A stretch of 60,655 nucleotides of DNA from Clostridia bacterium. GTDB lineage: Bacteria > Bacillota > Clostridia > Christensenellales > Borkfalkiaceae. The notes under the pieces are model-generated. The model saw only the letters and a list, made by a program, of their open reading frames with translations. It did no database searches and had not been told where the DNA came from. Each line of letters begins with the position of its first letter. The first letter of the stretch is position 1. Positions 16,754-25,454 of the stretch are shown one piece after another. Made by a program: the position numbers and the translations under genes. The stretch spans positions 1 through 60,655 of the forward strand of contig JAQYLE010000006.1 in assembly GCA_028720205.1 (NCBI GenBank), read 5' to 3'.

Positions 16754-16797
16754 CCTGAGAAAAGCCCCTGACGGTACCGTCAGGGGCTTTTCTCAGG
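16754..16797. terminator. 44-bp perfect palindrome, bidirectional terminator
   Basis: Two 22-base arms centred on GGTACC are perfectly complementary (CCTGAGAAAAGCCCC... to ...GGGGCTTTTCTCAGG). The T-tract and A-tract are inside the arms, so the inner GCCCCTGACGG stem followed by TTTT works in both directions. It lies between the AraC gene (plus) and the phosphodiesterase gene (minus), whose TGA stop (16793-16795) is inside the palindrome. Confidence 0.75.
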
Positions 16798-19063
16798 TAA
16801 TATTGTGCTTGTTTGAATTGGCGACGAATATAATATAATCCGAAAGCGGCAAGGGATAGGAATAATAATACCCCTGCACGGTATCGCAACCGAGCGCGAT
16901 CAGCCGCTCCAGATCTTCTTTGGTTTCCACGCCTTCCTGCGTAACTTTCATGCCGAGATTTTTAGCAAGTTGAATAATGCTGCTGAAAATGGCGTCGTCG
17001 CGGCTTTCGGAATCGCTACGTTCCAGAAAGAATTTATCAAGTTTTATTTCATCCATCGGAAGCGATTTCAAAATTCTGTACGAAGAATATCCGCACCCGA
17101 AATCGTCTATCGAACATTTGAAGCCTCTCCTGTGCAGACCGTCCACGATTTTTCTTAACGTGGCGTAATCCTCATAGGCAAAACTTTCGGTAAATTCAAT
17201 CATGATCAGCCCGTCGGAAATACCGTATTTACGTTTGGTGTTGTAATAATATTCCACAAAATCCGGTTGCACCGCGGTTATTCTTGAAACGTTTACGGAT
17301 ACGGGATACACCGTGCCCCCGTGCGCAATAGTATAACTTATGTACTCGCAAACTTTTTTATAAACGTATTTATCCAGTTTCACGATAAATCCGTTCGTTT
17401 CGAAAAGCCTCAAAAACAAAGCCGGCGCATTGAATTTTCCCGTTTTCGCGTCATACCAGCGAACCAGCGCTTCGCACCCGTCCTGCCTGCCGACGCGCAG
17501 ATTGTATTTGGGCTGATAAAAAATCTGAAACTCCCCGTTTTTAAGCGCGCCTTCCATACGCAGTTCCATATCTTCGTTCAACAAACGAATATTACTCAAT
17601 TCGCTGCTGTAAAAATTAAACTGCATATTTGCGTCCTGCGCGGTAGCCTGCGAAATAGCGTCGTTCGCCTCATAGGCGAAGTCGATCGCTTGCTGAATGG
17701 TCAGATCTTCCGATTGTACCCTTTCAAAAATACCGTATTTTAAAATAATATCGAATTTGTGCGCGCTTTTGTACTGATGGGCAAGATACGAAAGCGTTTT
17801 AAGCCTTGCAATCAGTCCGTCCCTGTCTTTTGCGTGTAAAAGCAGTACGAAATCGCCGTCCACGCAATGCCCGAAAGTCTCTTCGATGCCGATTATTTTA
17901 GCAATCGCCGTTTTTAAATGAAACAAAAGTCTGGAAATTTCGGCTTCACCGAACGAATCTTTTATATGTTTATAATGCTTCAGATGCATCGAGATAACGT
18001 AAAAACTCGTCGTCACGTTATTTCGCGCCAGAATTTCGCTTGCCAACTCTTCAAATCCGCGACGATTCAGACATTGAAGTTTAACGTCGGAGGTTTGCAT
18101 ATTAAAGAATTCTTTCTCTCTGCGCACTCTGCGCACGATAAGATATACAATAATCAGAACCGTTACCATCGCGAATAAAATCATAATCATGATTATCGTA
18201 TCCACGATATCGAAATCAACCGCGCATAAATTGTCGATGCGGTAAAGTTCCGCCAAGGAAAGATCTTTCAGTTTTGTTTTATCGGCGCATACGGAAACGA
18301 CGTACTCCGCAGTATCGATGGTTACCTTCACCGTTCCGTCCTCGCCCCCGTGAATGAGTTTCAACGCCTCGTTCACCCCATCGACCTCGCCCGTCATCGT
18401 CCGCAGGGAATCTTTTAAACTGAACGAAGGAAGATCCTCTCCTCCCGCCAGAATTTCCGTTTTCTCGTTATCGAGCGCGAGAACGGAAAAATCCGCGTCG
18501 GCGGTAACCGCGTCGGCGGAATAAAACGACGACAGTTTATTCCTCGGATAGTAAACGACCACGGCGTCTACAAAAGAAGAGCCGGTTACCGGCGCATAAA
18601 ACCCGGCGACGCTCATATTATATATTTCGTCGTTGAACACACCCGTATACCCCGGCTCGTTTGGAGTTGCGCCGCGGTGCTCCCGCGAGGAATCCGTTCC
18701 GGTATATTCCGCGCCGTTTTCACTATAAAGTACGTCTCCCGAAAAATACCGGACGAAACGCACTTCGCTGAATTCGCTTTTCTGCAACGCGTCCGAAATA
18801 ACTCCGTACGCTTCGACTTCATCGTCGCAATCGGATAACAAAATAGCCAGACTTATCGCTCCGGACGTGTTTTCCGTCAGTTTTTCATAAACGTGCGATT
18901 TGGCTTTCAGCGTTCGTTTCTGCGCTTCCGCCGTAGCGCGGACAGAGATGTCGTCGGAATAATTGATCAGCATGAACACGGCGGCGATAAGCAATACGGC
19001 GCTTGCCAGAGCGATTAAAGAAATAAGAACGGCTTTCCCGTATTTAGAAAAAAATTTATGCAT
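16793..19063 (-). CDS. Membrane c-di-GMP phosphodiesterase with degenerate GGDEF and intact EAL domain
   Basis: 756 residues. TM1 is at about 11-34, an extracytoplasmic sensor domain at 36-285 and TM2 at about 288-312 (IIMIMILFAMVTVLIIVYLIV). A GGDEF-like domain follows in which the signature is replaced by CVDGDFV, so no cyclase activity is expected. The EAL domain keeps its catalytic set: CEALVRWYD, VSVNVSR, MIEFTES, DDFGCGYSS, IKLDKFF and TQEGVET. It is the last gene of the c-di-GMP/fibre locus, 66 bases after the second signal peptidase, and should degrade c-di-GMP in response to an external cue, opposing the cyclase at 28402. Confidence 0.9.
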   Translation of the reverse strand: MHKFFSKYGKAVLISLIALASAVLLIAAVFMLINYSDDISVRATAEAQKRTLKAKSHVYEKLTENTSGAISLAILLSDCDDEVEAYGVISDALQKSEFSEVRFVRYFSGDVLYSENGAEYTGTDSSREHRGATPNEPGYTGVFNDEIYNMSVAGFYAPVTGSSFVDAVVVYYPRNKLSSFYSADAVTADADFSVLALDNEKTEILAGGEDLPSFSLKDSLRTMTGEVDGVNEALKLIHGGEDGTVKVTIDTAEYVVSVCADKTKLKDLSLAELYRIDNLCAVDFDIVDTIIMIMILFAMVTVLIIVYLIVRRVRREKEFFNMQTSDVKLQCLNRRGFEELASEILARNNVTTSFYVISMHLKHYKHIKDSFGEAEISRLLFHLKTAIAKIIGIEETFGHCVDGDFVLLLHAKDRDGLIARLKTLSYLAHQYKSAHKFDIILKYGIFERVQSEDLTIQQAIDFAYEANDAISQATAQDANMQFNFYSSELSNIRLLNEDMELRMEGALKNGEFQIFYQPKYNLRVGRQDGCEALVRWYDAKTGKFNAPALFLRLFETNGFIVKLDKYVYKKVCEYISYTIAHGGTVYPVSVNVSRITAVQPDFVEYYYNTKRKYGISDGLIMIEFTESFAYEDYATLRKIVDGLHRRGFKCSIDDFGCGYSSYRILKSLPMDEIKLDKFFLERSDSESRDDAIFSSIIQLAKNLGMKVTQEGVETKEDLERLIALGCDTVQGYYYSYPLPLSDYIIFVANSNKHNIT

Positions 19064-19129
19064 CTTATCGTCTCCTTGTCGTATTCGTTTTAATCGCCGG
19101 TTCCGAACGCCGCGGGCGGAAGCGCCGCG

Positions 19130-19795
19130 CTATTCTTTTTTTGAATCGTTTTTCTGCCCGTCGCGCACGTCTTCGTCTGCCCGACGGCTTTCGTCCTGTT
19201 TCCGAAGCCTTTCGATTTCCTCTTCAACCAGTCGGTCGAATTCTTTTTTATCGGTCTTTTCGCGGTTTTGCATAATATATCGGCAAAGCCAGAAAACGGT
19301 TCCGGCGAGAATTAACAAAATACACGCGATAAACCCCGCGTTCGAGGTGAAAATCCTGCCGAAAAAAGTCAGCACGGGCATATTGCGCACATAAACCGCA
19401 ACGACGTCCTCGGGGAAAACGTGCTTGGAATCCTGCGTTGCGGAATTGTCGCCTTTCGTAACGAACTCTTCGTTGTCTCCTACGATTTCAATCACCCTGT
19501 GCGTGTTCAGATTACCTTGAATCGCGGCTTCGCGCGAACGGAAAGTGATAACGTCGCCGACTCTGACTTCGCCCGGATCCGCTTTTTTAACGAGGATGTA
19601 ACTTTTTGCCGGAATCGTTTCTTCCATACTGTCGGTCAGCACCCACATCACGGAATAAGGGATTACCGTCTTACCCGTGATTTTTGAATACGCGACGACG
19701 GAAATCATCGCGCACGCCGCAACGCAGAATGCGGCGAATATCAGATTGAGCGTTTTTTTGACGATTCTTTTCACATCAGAAATCCTTTTTTTCAC
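19130..19795 (-). CDS. sipW: SipW/archaeal-type signal peptidase I
   Basis: 221 residues with an N-terminal membrane helix (LIFAAFCVAACAMISVVAYS) and a second near 150-175 (GFIACILLILAGTVFWLC). The catalytic region shows the Ser box VLTDSMEETIPA and the His box NTHRVIEIVG, then FVTKGDNSATQDSKHV. This Ser-His pattern is that of the SipW/eukaryotic-archaeal class rather than the Ser-Lys bacterial class. SipW enzymes process TasA/camelysin-like fibre proteins. The C-terminus is a charged cytoplasmic tail (EFDRLVEEEIERLRKQ). Its start overlaps the end of the 777-residue gene by 4 bases (ATGA), so the two are coupled. Confidence 0.9.
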   Translation of the reverse strand: MKKRISDVKRIVKKTLNLIFAAFCVAACAMISVVAYSKITGKTVIPYSVMWVLTDSMEETIPAKSYILVKKADPGEVRVGDVITFRSREAAIQGNLNTHRVIEIVGDNEEFVTKGDNSATQDSKHVFPEDVVAVYVRNMPVLTFFGRIFTSNAGFIACILLILAGTVFWLCRYIMQNREKTDKKEFDRLVEEEIERLRKQDESRRADEDVRDGQKNDSKKE

Positions 19796-22125
19796 TCTTT
19801 TGCGTTTTCTGATTCTTCCGTTTTTTCATTGCCGCCGCCTTTTTGCACGGCAGCCGTCGGAAAGGGCAGTTCAACGCCTCCGTCCCCTATTTTTTTCACG
19901 AGAGGTTCGGGAAGATTCAGCAATTCTTCCGTAGACATATATCCGCGCGAATAATTCACCGGACGTTTCTCTTCACGCTTTACGCCGTATTTTTTCATAA
20001 CGTCGTCGATCAGATCTTCGGCATACTTTACCGATCGTAAAGATCTGACCTTAAACATTACGGGCAAAACGGGCGTTTTTCCTTCCTTCGTAAGATCCGT
20101 TAAGCGATATTTCGTTCCGACGTAATCGGAAAGAGACAACGCAAAAGATAAAAACATGGATTTCCCGCGTATTTTGATTGTCATCACCGTTTGTCTGCCG
20201 TAATAAAACCTTTCGTGCGACCAAGCCGTAGCCGATCTGACGTTTTTATAAGACAATATCCGGTTTTTGATTTTCCCGTATGCCGCCTGAACGTTTTCGT
20301 CCGACTGGATAAATCTCGCAAGAAACGAATACCGATAACGCAACAGCGGTTTTTTCGCGTGATCCGCAGGAAAAGCGTTCAGATCTTCCCCGGTCCCCTG
20401 CGCCGACGGTCCGCACGGCGCCGCGTCGGGTTTCAAGGTTTTTTTGCCGACGATTTTTATCAGCGGCGGCACGCGCGTAAGCAGTTCTTCCCTCGTAGCA
20501 TACGGCAGATGATAATCTTTGTGCCGTTGCACCGCAAGTTTCTCTATTCCCTCGGCCGCCATCACGGCGTCTATCAGTTGCTTGGCGTATTTTACGCCGC
20601 GTTCCGATCTGACGCGCAGCGCCGAAAGAAACCCTCCGTCGGCGGCGCGGTCCGAAACGTCAACCAGCCGATATTTTTCTTTCTGAAGCGTTGCGTCTAA
20701 CGGCAGGAATAAAAACAACGTTTTTCCCTTCATCTTCAAACGGGCGAATTTTTTTCTTCCCGCAGAAAACTGTTCGTGGTTCCAACTTATACGCGCGCTC
20801 ACCTTTTTGTAAGACAGCAGATAATTTTTGATTTGCGTATAATATTCCTGCGCGGGATCCCCTGCGAGAATGAGTCGCGCCAGAAAAGAATAGCGATAGA
20901 GAAACCGCGGATTTTTTTTCGTCTCCGGGCCCTCGTTTTTCCTTTCGAAGAGCAGTTTATCGGCGGCGATCGCCACGCGTACGGCAAAGTCGGTTTTATC
21001 GTACAATTCTTCGAGCGCGTCCGTATTTTCCGGCGTTTTGTCCGGCAATTTATCCGTATACGTAAAATCGCGCTCGTCGATCGGATCGGGTTCCGTTTTT
21101 ATTTTATATTTTATCGCGTCGATCACGCGTTCGTCAAGCATATTTTCGCGGTCAAAGTCGTTCGACACATATTTGCCGAACAAAACGTACTGTTCCGCCA
21201 GCGTTTTATAAAACTCCTGCGCGCAGTCTTCCGGAATATTTTCGATATCCTCGCGGATAAGCGTCCGACACCCCGCGCTTTCGTAACTTTCCAGAAATTC
21301 CCATAAAGTGAGACAATTGCGGAAGTCGGTGTTTTTCAGTAAAAGATTCGTACGCATAACGGGCGGGCGAACGTAATTTCTGCCCATCTGCCGTATAAAG
21401 TCCGAATCAAGATAAGAACAAACCAGTTGTTTTACTTTTACCGCGCGTTTCCATAAATCGCTTGAAAACACGTGATTTTTTTGTACTTCGCCTTCCTCCG
21501 GTTTTTCGTCGATTTCAATCGTAAGAGAAATTTTACCCCGTTTTTCCCCGTCGGTAAACGTTCTGTCCACCGAAAGCGCGGACTGTTTTTCATCTGCGCC
21601 GTATTTTTCCGCCGCGTCCACTCTTACGCAGACGAAAGCGTACAGACGGGAAATAAGCGTATTGATAAAGCGGTTTTCGTAAGTTAAAACGGTGTCGTCC
21701 TGAAAGACGTTAAGAAGTCTGGAAGGCATAACCGAGCCGTCCGGCCTGATCTCGTTAATTAAATCCGTATGACGGGCGAGATGCTGAACGGAACGCGCGG
21801 AAACCCGTCTTGTCTGCTCCACGGGGCGCAGTTCTTCGCGCTCCACCAGACTTCTGCCGGGGTTTCTGAGAATCACGTCTATCGAGGGAAGAGCGTTTTC
21901 CACCGCGGTAATCCATTCTTCGTCAATCGCCTTAAGCAGAAACCTTTTTTTCAGCGCGACGTTGCCTTCGCCCTCGTTAAAAATTTTCATTACCCGTCGG
22001 TAATAAGAAAATTCGCGCATAAGATTATCAAGGCTGTCCGCCGTGGTCTGATACACGTCGGGCGTCGGCGTACCTTTATCGTCGGGGATAATCGGTTTGT
22101 TCGTATTATTAGTTTCGCCGTTCAA
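19792..22125 (-). CDS. McrC/DUF2357-like protein with a duplicated C-terminal module
   Basis: 777 residues, soluble, no signal peptide. The segment VLTYENRFINTLISRLYAFV (147-165) resembles the conserved ENRF helix of DUF2357/McrC partners of McrB ATPases. I see no PD-(D/E)XK nuclease motif. The C-terminal half holds two copies of a ~150-residue module (408-560 and 595-747). Each copy starts RYSFLAR, then has LSYK(K/N)V, (S/A)W.HE(Q/R)F..GR, (M/I)(K/R)GK(T/S), KYRL.D and VKYA..LID, and ends with a T.EELL....PL..K..G segment. It is encoded 83 bases after the AAA+ ATPase and overlaps the second signal peptidase, so it is the likely partner of that ATPase. Function unknown. Confidence 0.7.
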   Translation of the reverse strand: MNGETNNTNKPIIPDDKGTPTPDVYQTTADSLDNLMREFSYYRRVMKIFNEGEGNVALKKRFLLKAIDEEWITAVENALPSIDVILRNPGRSLVEREELRPVEQTRRVSARSVQHLARHTDLINEIRPDGSVMPSRLLNVFQDDTVLTYENRFINTLISRLYAFVCVRVDAAEKYGADEKQSALSVDRTFTDGEKRGKISLTIEIDEKPEEGEVQKNHVFSSDLWKRAVKVKQLVCSYLDSDFIRQMGRNYVRPPVMRTNLLLKNTDFRNCLTLWEFLESYESAGCRTLIREDIENIPEDCAQEFYKTLAEQYVLFGKYVSNDFDRENMLDERVIDAIKYKIKTEPDPIDERDFTYTDKLPDKTPENTDALEELYDKTDFAVRVAIAADKLLFERKNEGPETKKNPRFLYRYSFLARLILAGDPAQEYYTQIKNYLLSYKKVSARISWNHEQFSAGRKKFARLKMKGKTLFLFLPLDATLQKEKYRLVDVSDRAADGGFLSALRVRSERGVKYAKQLIDAVMAAEGIEKLAVQRHKDYHLPYATREELLTRVPPLIKIVGKKTLKPDAAPCGPSAQGTGEDLNAFPADHAKKPLLRYRYSFLARFIQSDENVQAAYGKIKNRILSYKNVRSATAWSHERFYYGRQTVMTIKIRGKSMFLSFALSLSDYVGTKYRLTDLTKEGKTPVLPVMFKVRSLRSVKYAEDLIDDVMKKYGVKREEKRPVNYSRGYMSTEELLNLPEPLVKKIGDGGVELPFPTAAVQKGGGNEKTEESENAKE

Positions 22126-22208
22126 TTCTCGTTCTCCTTATACACATCGAAAACGCAACGCAACGTAACCGCGGCGCATAAACGCACGGAAAGAATACGT
22201 TAAAAAAG

Positions 22209-23786
22209 TCAATAAGATTTTTGCAGGCGCTTTAAAAACGCAATACATTCTTTCATGGTGTTTTTGCCGAAAGTCGCGTCGAGGAAAGATATCAGACCGT
22301 TAATCTCGTCGCGTATGAGTCCGAGGTTAAGGCTTTCGAATTTTCTGAATACTTTAGTTGCCAGAATATAATCGAGTCCTTCCAGTTCGTCTCCGCCGCA
22401 TTCCACAAAAACGGGCACGAAGGTTTTCAACTGTTTTACGATACGGTTGCCGAAAGCCACGCGGAACCGCTCAATAACGAAGTTATCGAGTTTTTCTATT
22501 TTTTCAAGCAATTCGTCGGATACCGGGTGTTCCAGCACGGCTTTTTCGTACAACTTTGCGATAGTTCCGTAACTAACCCGTCTCGGGGCGGTTTCGGGCG
22601 CTTCGAACGGCACGCCCTTCTTATCGAGGTTGATCACGAAAGCGCGGTCGTAAACCTTATCCGACACGGCGAACGTGGAATCGTCGTTGTTCGCCGTACC
22701 CACGTACCAGACGTTTTCGGGAATTTTCAGTTTTCCGTCTTCCAGCAACGCGGGGTCGTTCGGCCATACGGAAGGAACGAGTTGAATTTTCCATTCTTCC
22801 GGGTCGGGCATTTCCAGAATGGAGAGCATTTCGGCAAAATAATATTCAACGCGGGCGATGTTCATCTCGTCGAGAACGATGATATTCACGTCGTTGGTAT
22901 AAGCGGATTCGTAAATACGGCGCAACACTTCGGTTTCGTTGAATTTTTTGGTAAATTCGTTGAAAAACCCGAACAATTCGGAACGGTCGCGCCAGGAGGG
23001 TTGCACGGAAGCGATGGTGGCGTCGTTTTCAAAATACTTGCCCACAACGTACGGCAGCGAAGTTTTACCCGTACCGGAAATACCCTGCAACAAAATCATT
23101 TTTGTGGAAGCGAAGCCGGCAATCATAAGTCGAATGGTTTTGATTTCATAGAAAAGATGCGATTGAAAACAGGCAAAGTTGCGTATTTCGTTGCAGATAT
23201 CCGCAAGAGTCATATTCTCGTCGTCATATCCGGGCGGCGTGAAATTTTTATATTTTTCGTCCACCGCCGTCAGGCGATAAAACCGCGGTTCCGTATTCTG
23301 CGGTTTTTCGGCAGGATGAACGTCGGCGGAAACAACCATTTCGCCCGCGTAAGCCTCCGCGGGTAAATCGAGTTCATCGCCGTTAACCACCGCCAATTCG
23401 TCCTGCCCGATATTCACGCCGCTCTTCAAGGCGATGATACGCTCTTTTTCTTTGGTAAGCCGCGTTACGTCCTTATGCAACTCCGCGATTTCTTCCAGCA
23501 GATCTTCGTTACACGCCAAAGAAGAGCGGTAACGGATATATTTGCGGATGAGAAGCACGATCAGAACGATGAGTCCCGTCCAGAAAGCGTAAACGAGCAC
23601 GAACGCAAGCACGGCGAAAATCCAGCCTAAAATGCCGAAACTGCCCTGATACTGCGAAAACAAACCGAAATACGTTCCGAAATCGAAGATATGCACGAAC
23701 CCCAGAAAGAACGATTTCAGCCCCTGCCAGATTCCGCCGAACATTTTTGTAATAAATGCAAAAAACCAATTCAAAAAAGCGTCCAT
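22209..23786 (-). CDS. Membrane-anchored McrB-like AAA+ ATPase/GTPase
   Basis: 525 residues. The N-terminus has two hydrophobic stretches (about 5-32 and 52-80, ILGWIFAVLAFVLVYAF...), then a coiled-coil-like segment (95-120) and a linker. The AAA+ core runs from about 215: Walker A GISGTGKTS (235-243), a SWRDRSELFGFF segment, Walker B NIIVLDEMN (301-309) followed by IARVEYYFAEMLSILE, and a sensor region YVGTANNDDSTFAVSDKVYDRA. The LDEMN..RVEYYFAE pattern is that of the McrB/MoxR-like group. McrB normally drives a DNA-restriction complex; a membrane-anchored version encoded between two signal peptidase genes suggests a different job, perhaps assembly or export of surface proteins. Confidence 0.85.
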   Translation of the reverse strand: MDAFLNWFFAFITKMFGGIWQGLKSFFLGFVHIFDFGTYFGLFSQYQGSFGILGWIFAVLAFVLVYAFWTGLIVLIVLLIRKYIRYRSSLACNEDLLEEIAELHKDVTRLTKEKERIIALKSGVNIGQDELAVVNGDELDLPAEAYAGEMVVSADVHPAEKPQNTEPRFYRLTAVDEKYKNFTPPGYDDENMTLADICNEIRNFACFQSHLFYEIKTIRLMIAGFASTKMILLQGISGTGKTSLPYVVGKYFENDATIASVQPSWRDRSELFGFFNEFTKKFNETEVLRRIYESAYTNDVNIIVLDEMNIARVEYYFAEMLSILEMPDPEEWKIQLVPSVWPNDPALLEDGKLKIPENVWYVGTANNDDSTFAVSDKVYDRAFVINLDKKGVPFEAPETAPRRVSYGTIAKLYEKAVLEHPVSDELLEKIEKLDNFVIERFRVAFGNRIVKQLKTFVPVFVECGGDELEGLDYILATKVFRKFESLNLGLIRDEINGLISFLDATFGKNTMKECIAFLKRLQKSY

Positions 23787-23892
23787 CGGGAAGCCTCCAA
23801 AATTACATACGTAAAAATTTCGATCTGATTTTCAAACCGAAATCCCTAAAAAAAATTAAAAAATCCGCAATAGAATACCGCAAACGGGCGGG

Positions 23893-24678
23893 TTACTCGT
23901 TATCCTTTGATACCGTTTCCGAATCCGCAGCCTTGTCGCCCGCGGCGGCATTGTCGGCGGATTTTTCCGCTTCGCCGCAACCGTTTTCGCCCTGAGCGGA
24001 TTGAAGAGCCTGCCGCGCGAGATATTCTTCCACCGCGCGCTGTTTAATCAGTTCTTCTTCCTCTTTGGTGATCTGTTTTTTTCCTTTGTTGCGGATTTTG
24101 TTTATGGTGATAATCATAATCACGAGTTCGTAAACGAAAAACGCGGCGAGAGGAATAACGATACAGATCAGAAAGCCCGTACTGCTGCGCAGAAACGCGA
24201 TTGCCGAGCCCAGATGCGCTATGCGCTTGCCCGACCATATCGCCTCGATATCCGAAACGCCGATAGGGTCGTCGGGCACAAACGAAACTTCTCTGTTGTC
24301 GCCCTGGGTAACGTAAGTCACGGTACCGTTTTCCGCAACGCGCCGTTCGATGATTCTGTGCGTATTCAGCACCTTACCGTCTATACCGTCGCCTTCAAGG
24401 TCGGTATAAAAAGTAATCACGTCGCCCGTCTGAAGATTGTTTTTTTCTTCTTCGCTGAGTACGCGGCAAATAATGAGGTCGCCCTTTTTAAACCCGTCCG
24501 GCGCGTTCATCGAATCGGAAGATACGGTTAACAGACAGGTATTACCTATTTTAGGGTAACCCGCGTTGCTTGCCTGCGCGGAAAACGCAAGAATGGTCAT
24601 CAGAAGCGCGAATACGAGAAAAACCCATAAAATCACGTTAACGACGACTTTGAAAGTTTTTTTGGCTTTCTGGTTCAT
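23893..24678 (-). CDS. sipW: SipW/archaeal-type signal peptidase I (second copy)
   Basis: 261 residues. N-terminal membrane helix VVVNVILWVFLVFALLMTILA and a C-terminal helix GFLICIVIPLAAFFVYELVIMII. The Ser box is LLTVSSDSMNAPDGFKKGD and the His box LNTHRIIERR, followed by VTQGDNREVSFVPDD. A long acidic cytoplasmic tail (KEEEELIKQRAVEEYLARQALQ...) follows. It sits directly after the two small secreted proteins, as sipW sits beside tasA/yqxM in Bacillus, so those proteins are its probable substrates. It is only moderately similar to the copy at 19130, suggesting division of labour rather than recent duplication. Confidence 0.9.
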   Translation of the reverse strand: MNQKAKKTFKVVVNVILWVFLVFALLMTILAFSAQASNAGYPKIGNTCLLTVSSDSMNAPDGFKKGDLIICRVLSEEEKNNLQTGDVITFYTDLEGDGIDGKVLNTHRIIERRVAENGTVTYVTQGDNREVSFVPDDPIGVSDIEAIWSGKRIAHLGSAIAFLRSSTGFLICIVIPLAAFFVYELVIMIITINKIRNKGKKQITKEEEELIKQRAVEEYLARQALQSAQGENGCGEAEKSADNAAAGDKAADSETVSKDNE

Positions 24679-24746
24679 AAGTCTTTACCTTTAATATTTT
24701 TTTAAAACGATTGTATGTTAAAACAAAATTCAAAACGTTCCGCCCG

Positions 24747-25304
24747 TTATGCAGGCGTATTGCTTATCGCCGGAAATTCGGCAGCGGAACTTTCTTTCGT
24801 ATCTTTGCTGCCCGCAACCGCGGTTTTTACCGTAGAGCCTTCGGTTGAGCGCACCTCGCCCACCGTAGCAAAACTTACCACGTTACTCAAATAATCGTCC
24901 GTTTTACCGCCCGTTATCTCGCTTTCGTTAAAAAGAGTAGAAGTCGACAACGAAAGATCTATCTTCGTTGCCGCCGCGGTAAACGAAACCACAAGAACCA
25001 CCGCTCTTTCGTATTCAGAAACGTCGATATTATATTTATCGAATTTCGGCAAAGAATTTACCGGCTTATCGCTTAAAAACTCGTATTCGTTGCCGTTATC
25101 GCCGCTGATAGCCGTAACGGGGCACATACGTACCTGCGAATCGCTGAACGAGGTATCGGGGCAGACGTTCAGCCCGTTTGCCGTAACGTTCTGCGAACTC
25201 GCAAACCAGGAAAACGTGGTAATCGACGCGCATAAAAACACCGCTGTTAAAAACAGAGTAACAACGCACGAAATCAGTTGTTTTTTCAGCGACGGTTCAG
25301 CCAC
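24747..25304 (-). CDS. SipW-dependent-type small secreted protein (minor subunit candidate)
   Basis: 185 residues from a GTG start with a GGAGGGG ribosome binding site 6 bases upstream. The N-terminus has a membrane helix (LISCVVTLFLTAVFLCASI) followed by the TFSWFASSQNVTANGLNV motif. That motif is shared in form with the TFAWFS...VTATGMQV motif of the next gene upstream and is typical of TasA/camelysin-like proteins processed by SipW. The mature part is a short beta-rich domain (AVVLVVSFTAAATKIDLSLS) with a Ser/Thr/Ala-rich tail. Compared with its neighbours it lacks the final (V/I)W-DG-type strand pair. Likely a minor or anchoring fibre component. Confidence 0.7.
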   Translation of the reverse strand: MAEPSLKKQLISCVVTLFLTAVFLCASITTFSWFASSQNVTANGLNVCPDTSFSDSQVRMCPVTAISGDNGNEYEFLSDKPVNSLPKFDKYNIDVSEYERAVVLVVSFTAAATKIDLSLSTSTLFNESEITGGKTDDYLSNVVSFATVGEVRSTEGSTVKTAVAGSKDTKESSAAEFPAISNTPA

Positions 25305-25346
25305 GGTTCCCCTCCGGAAAACAGAAAAAATAAAACGTAAAGTTGC

Positions 25347-25383
25347 AAAAAATCCGCATAAAGCGTGATTCAGCCTGTGCGGA
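25347..25383 (-). terminator. Intrinsic terminator or attenuator after the major fibre gene
   Basis: On the minus strand TCCGCA and TGCGGA (25378-25383 and 25353-25358) close a 19-base loop and are followed by six T residues (25352-25347). It lies between the 270-residue gene and the 185-residue gene, so partial readthrough could set a high major:minor subunit ratio. Confidence 0.5.
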
Positions 25384-25454
25384 AAATTTTTCGGTACGCC
25401 GCGAAAATTGCGTCAGTCTGCGCCGAGCCGTTGCGTCGGACCTTTCGCAATGTC

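Noticed and set aside
19792-23786. Calling the ATPase pair an McrBC restriction system
   Set aside because: The ATPase has membrane helices, the partner has no nuclease motif I can see, and the neighbours are secretion and c-di-GMP genes.
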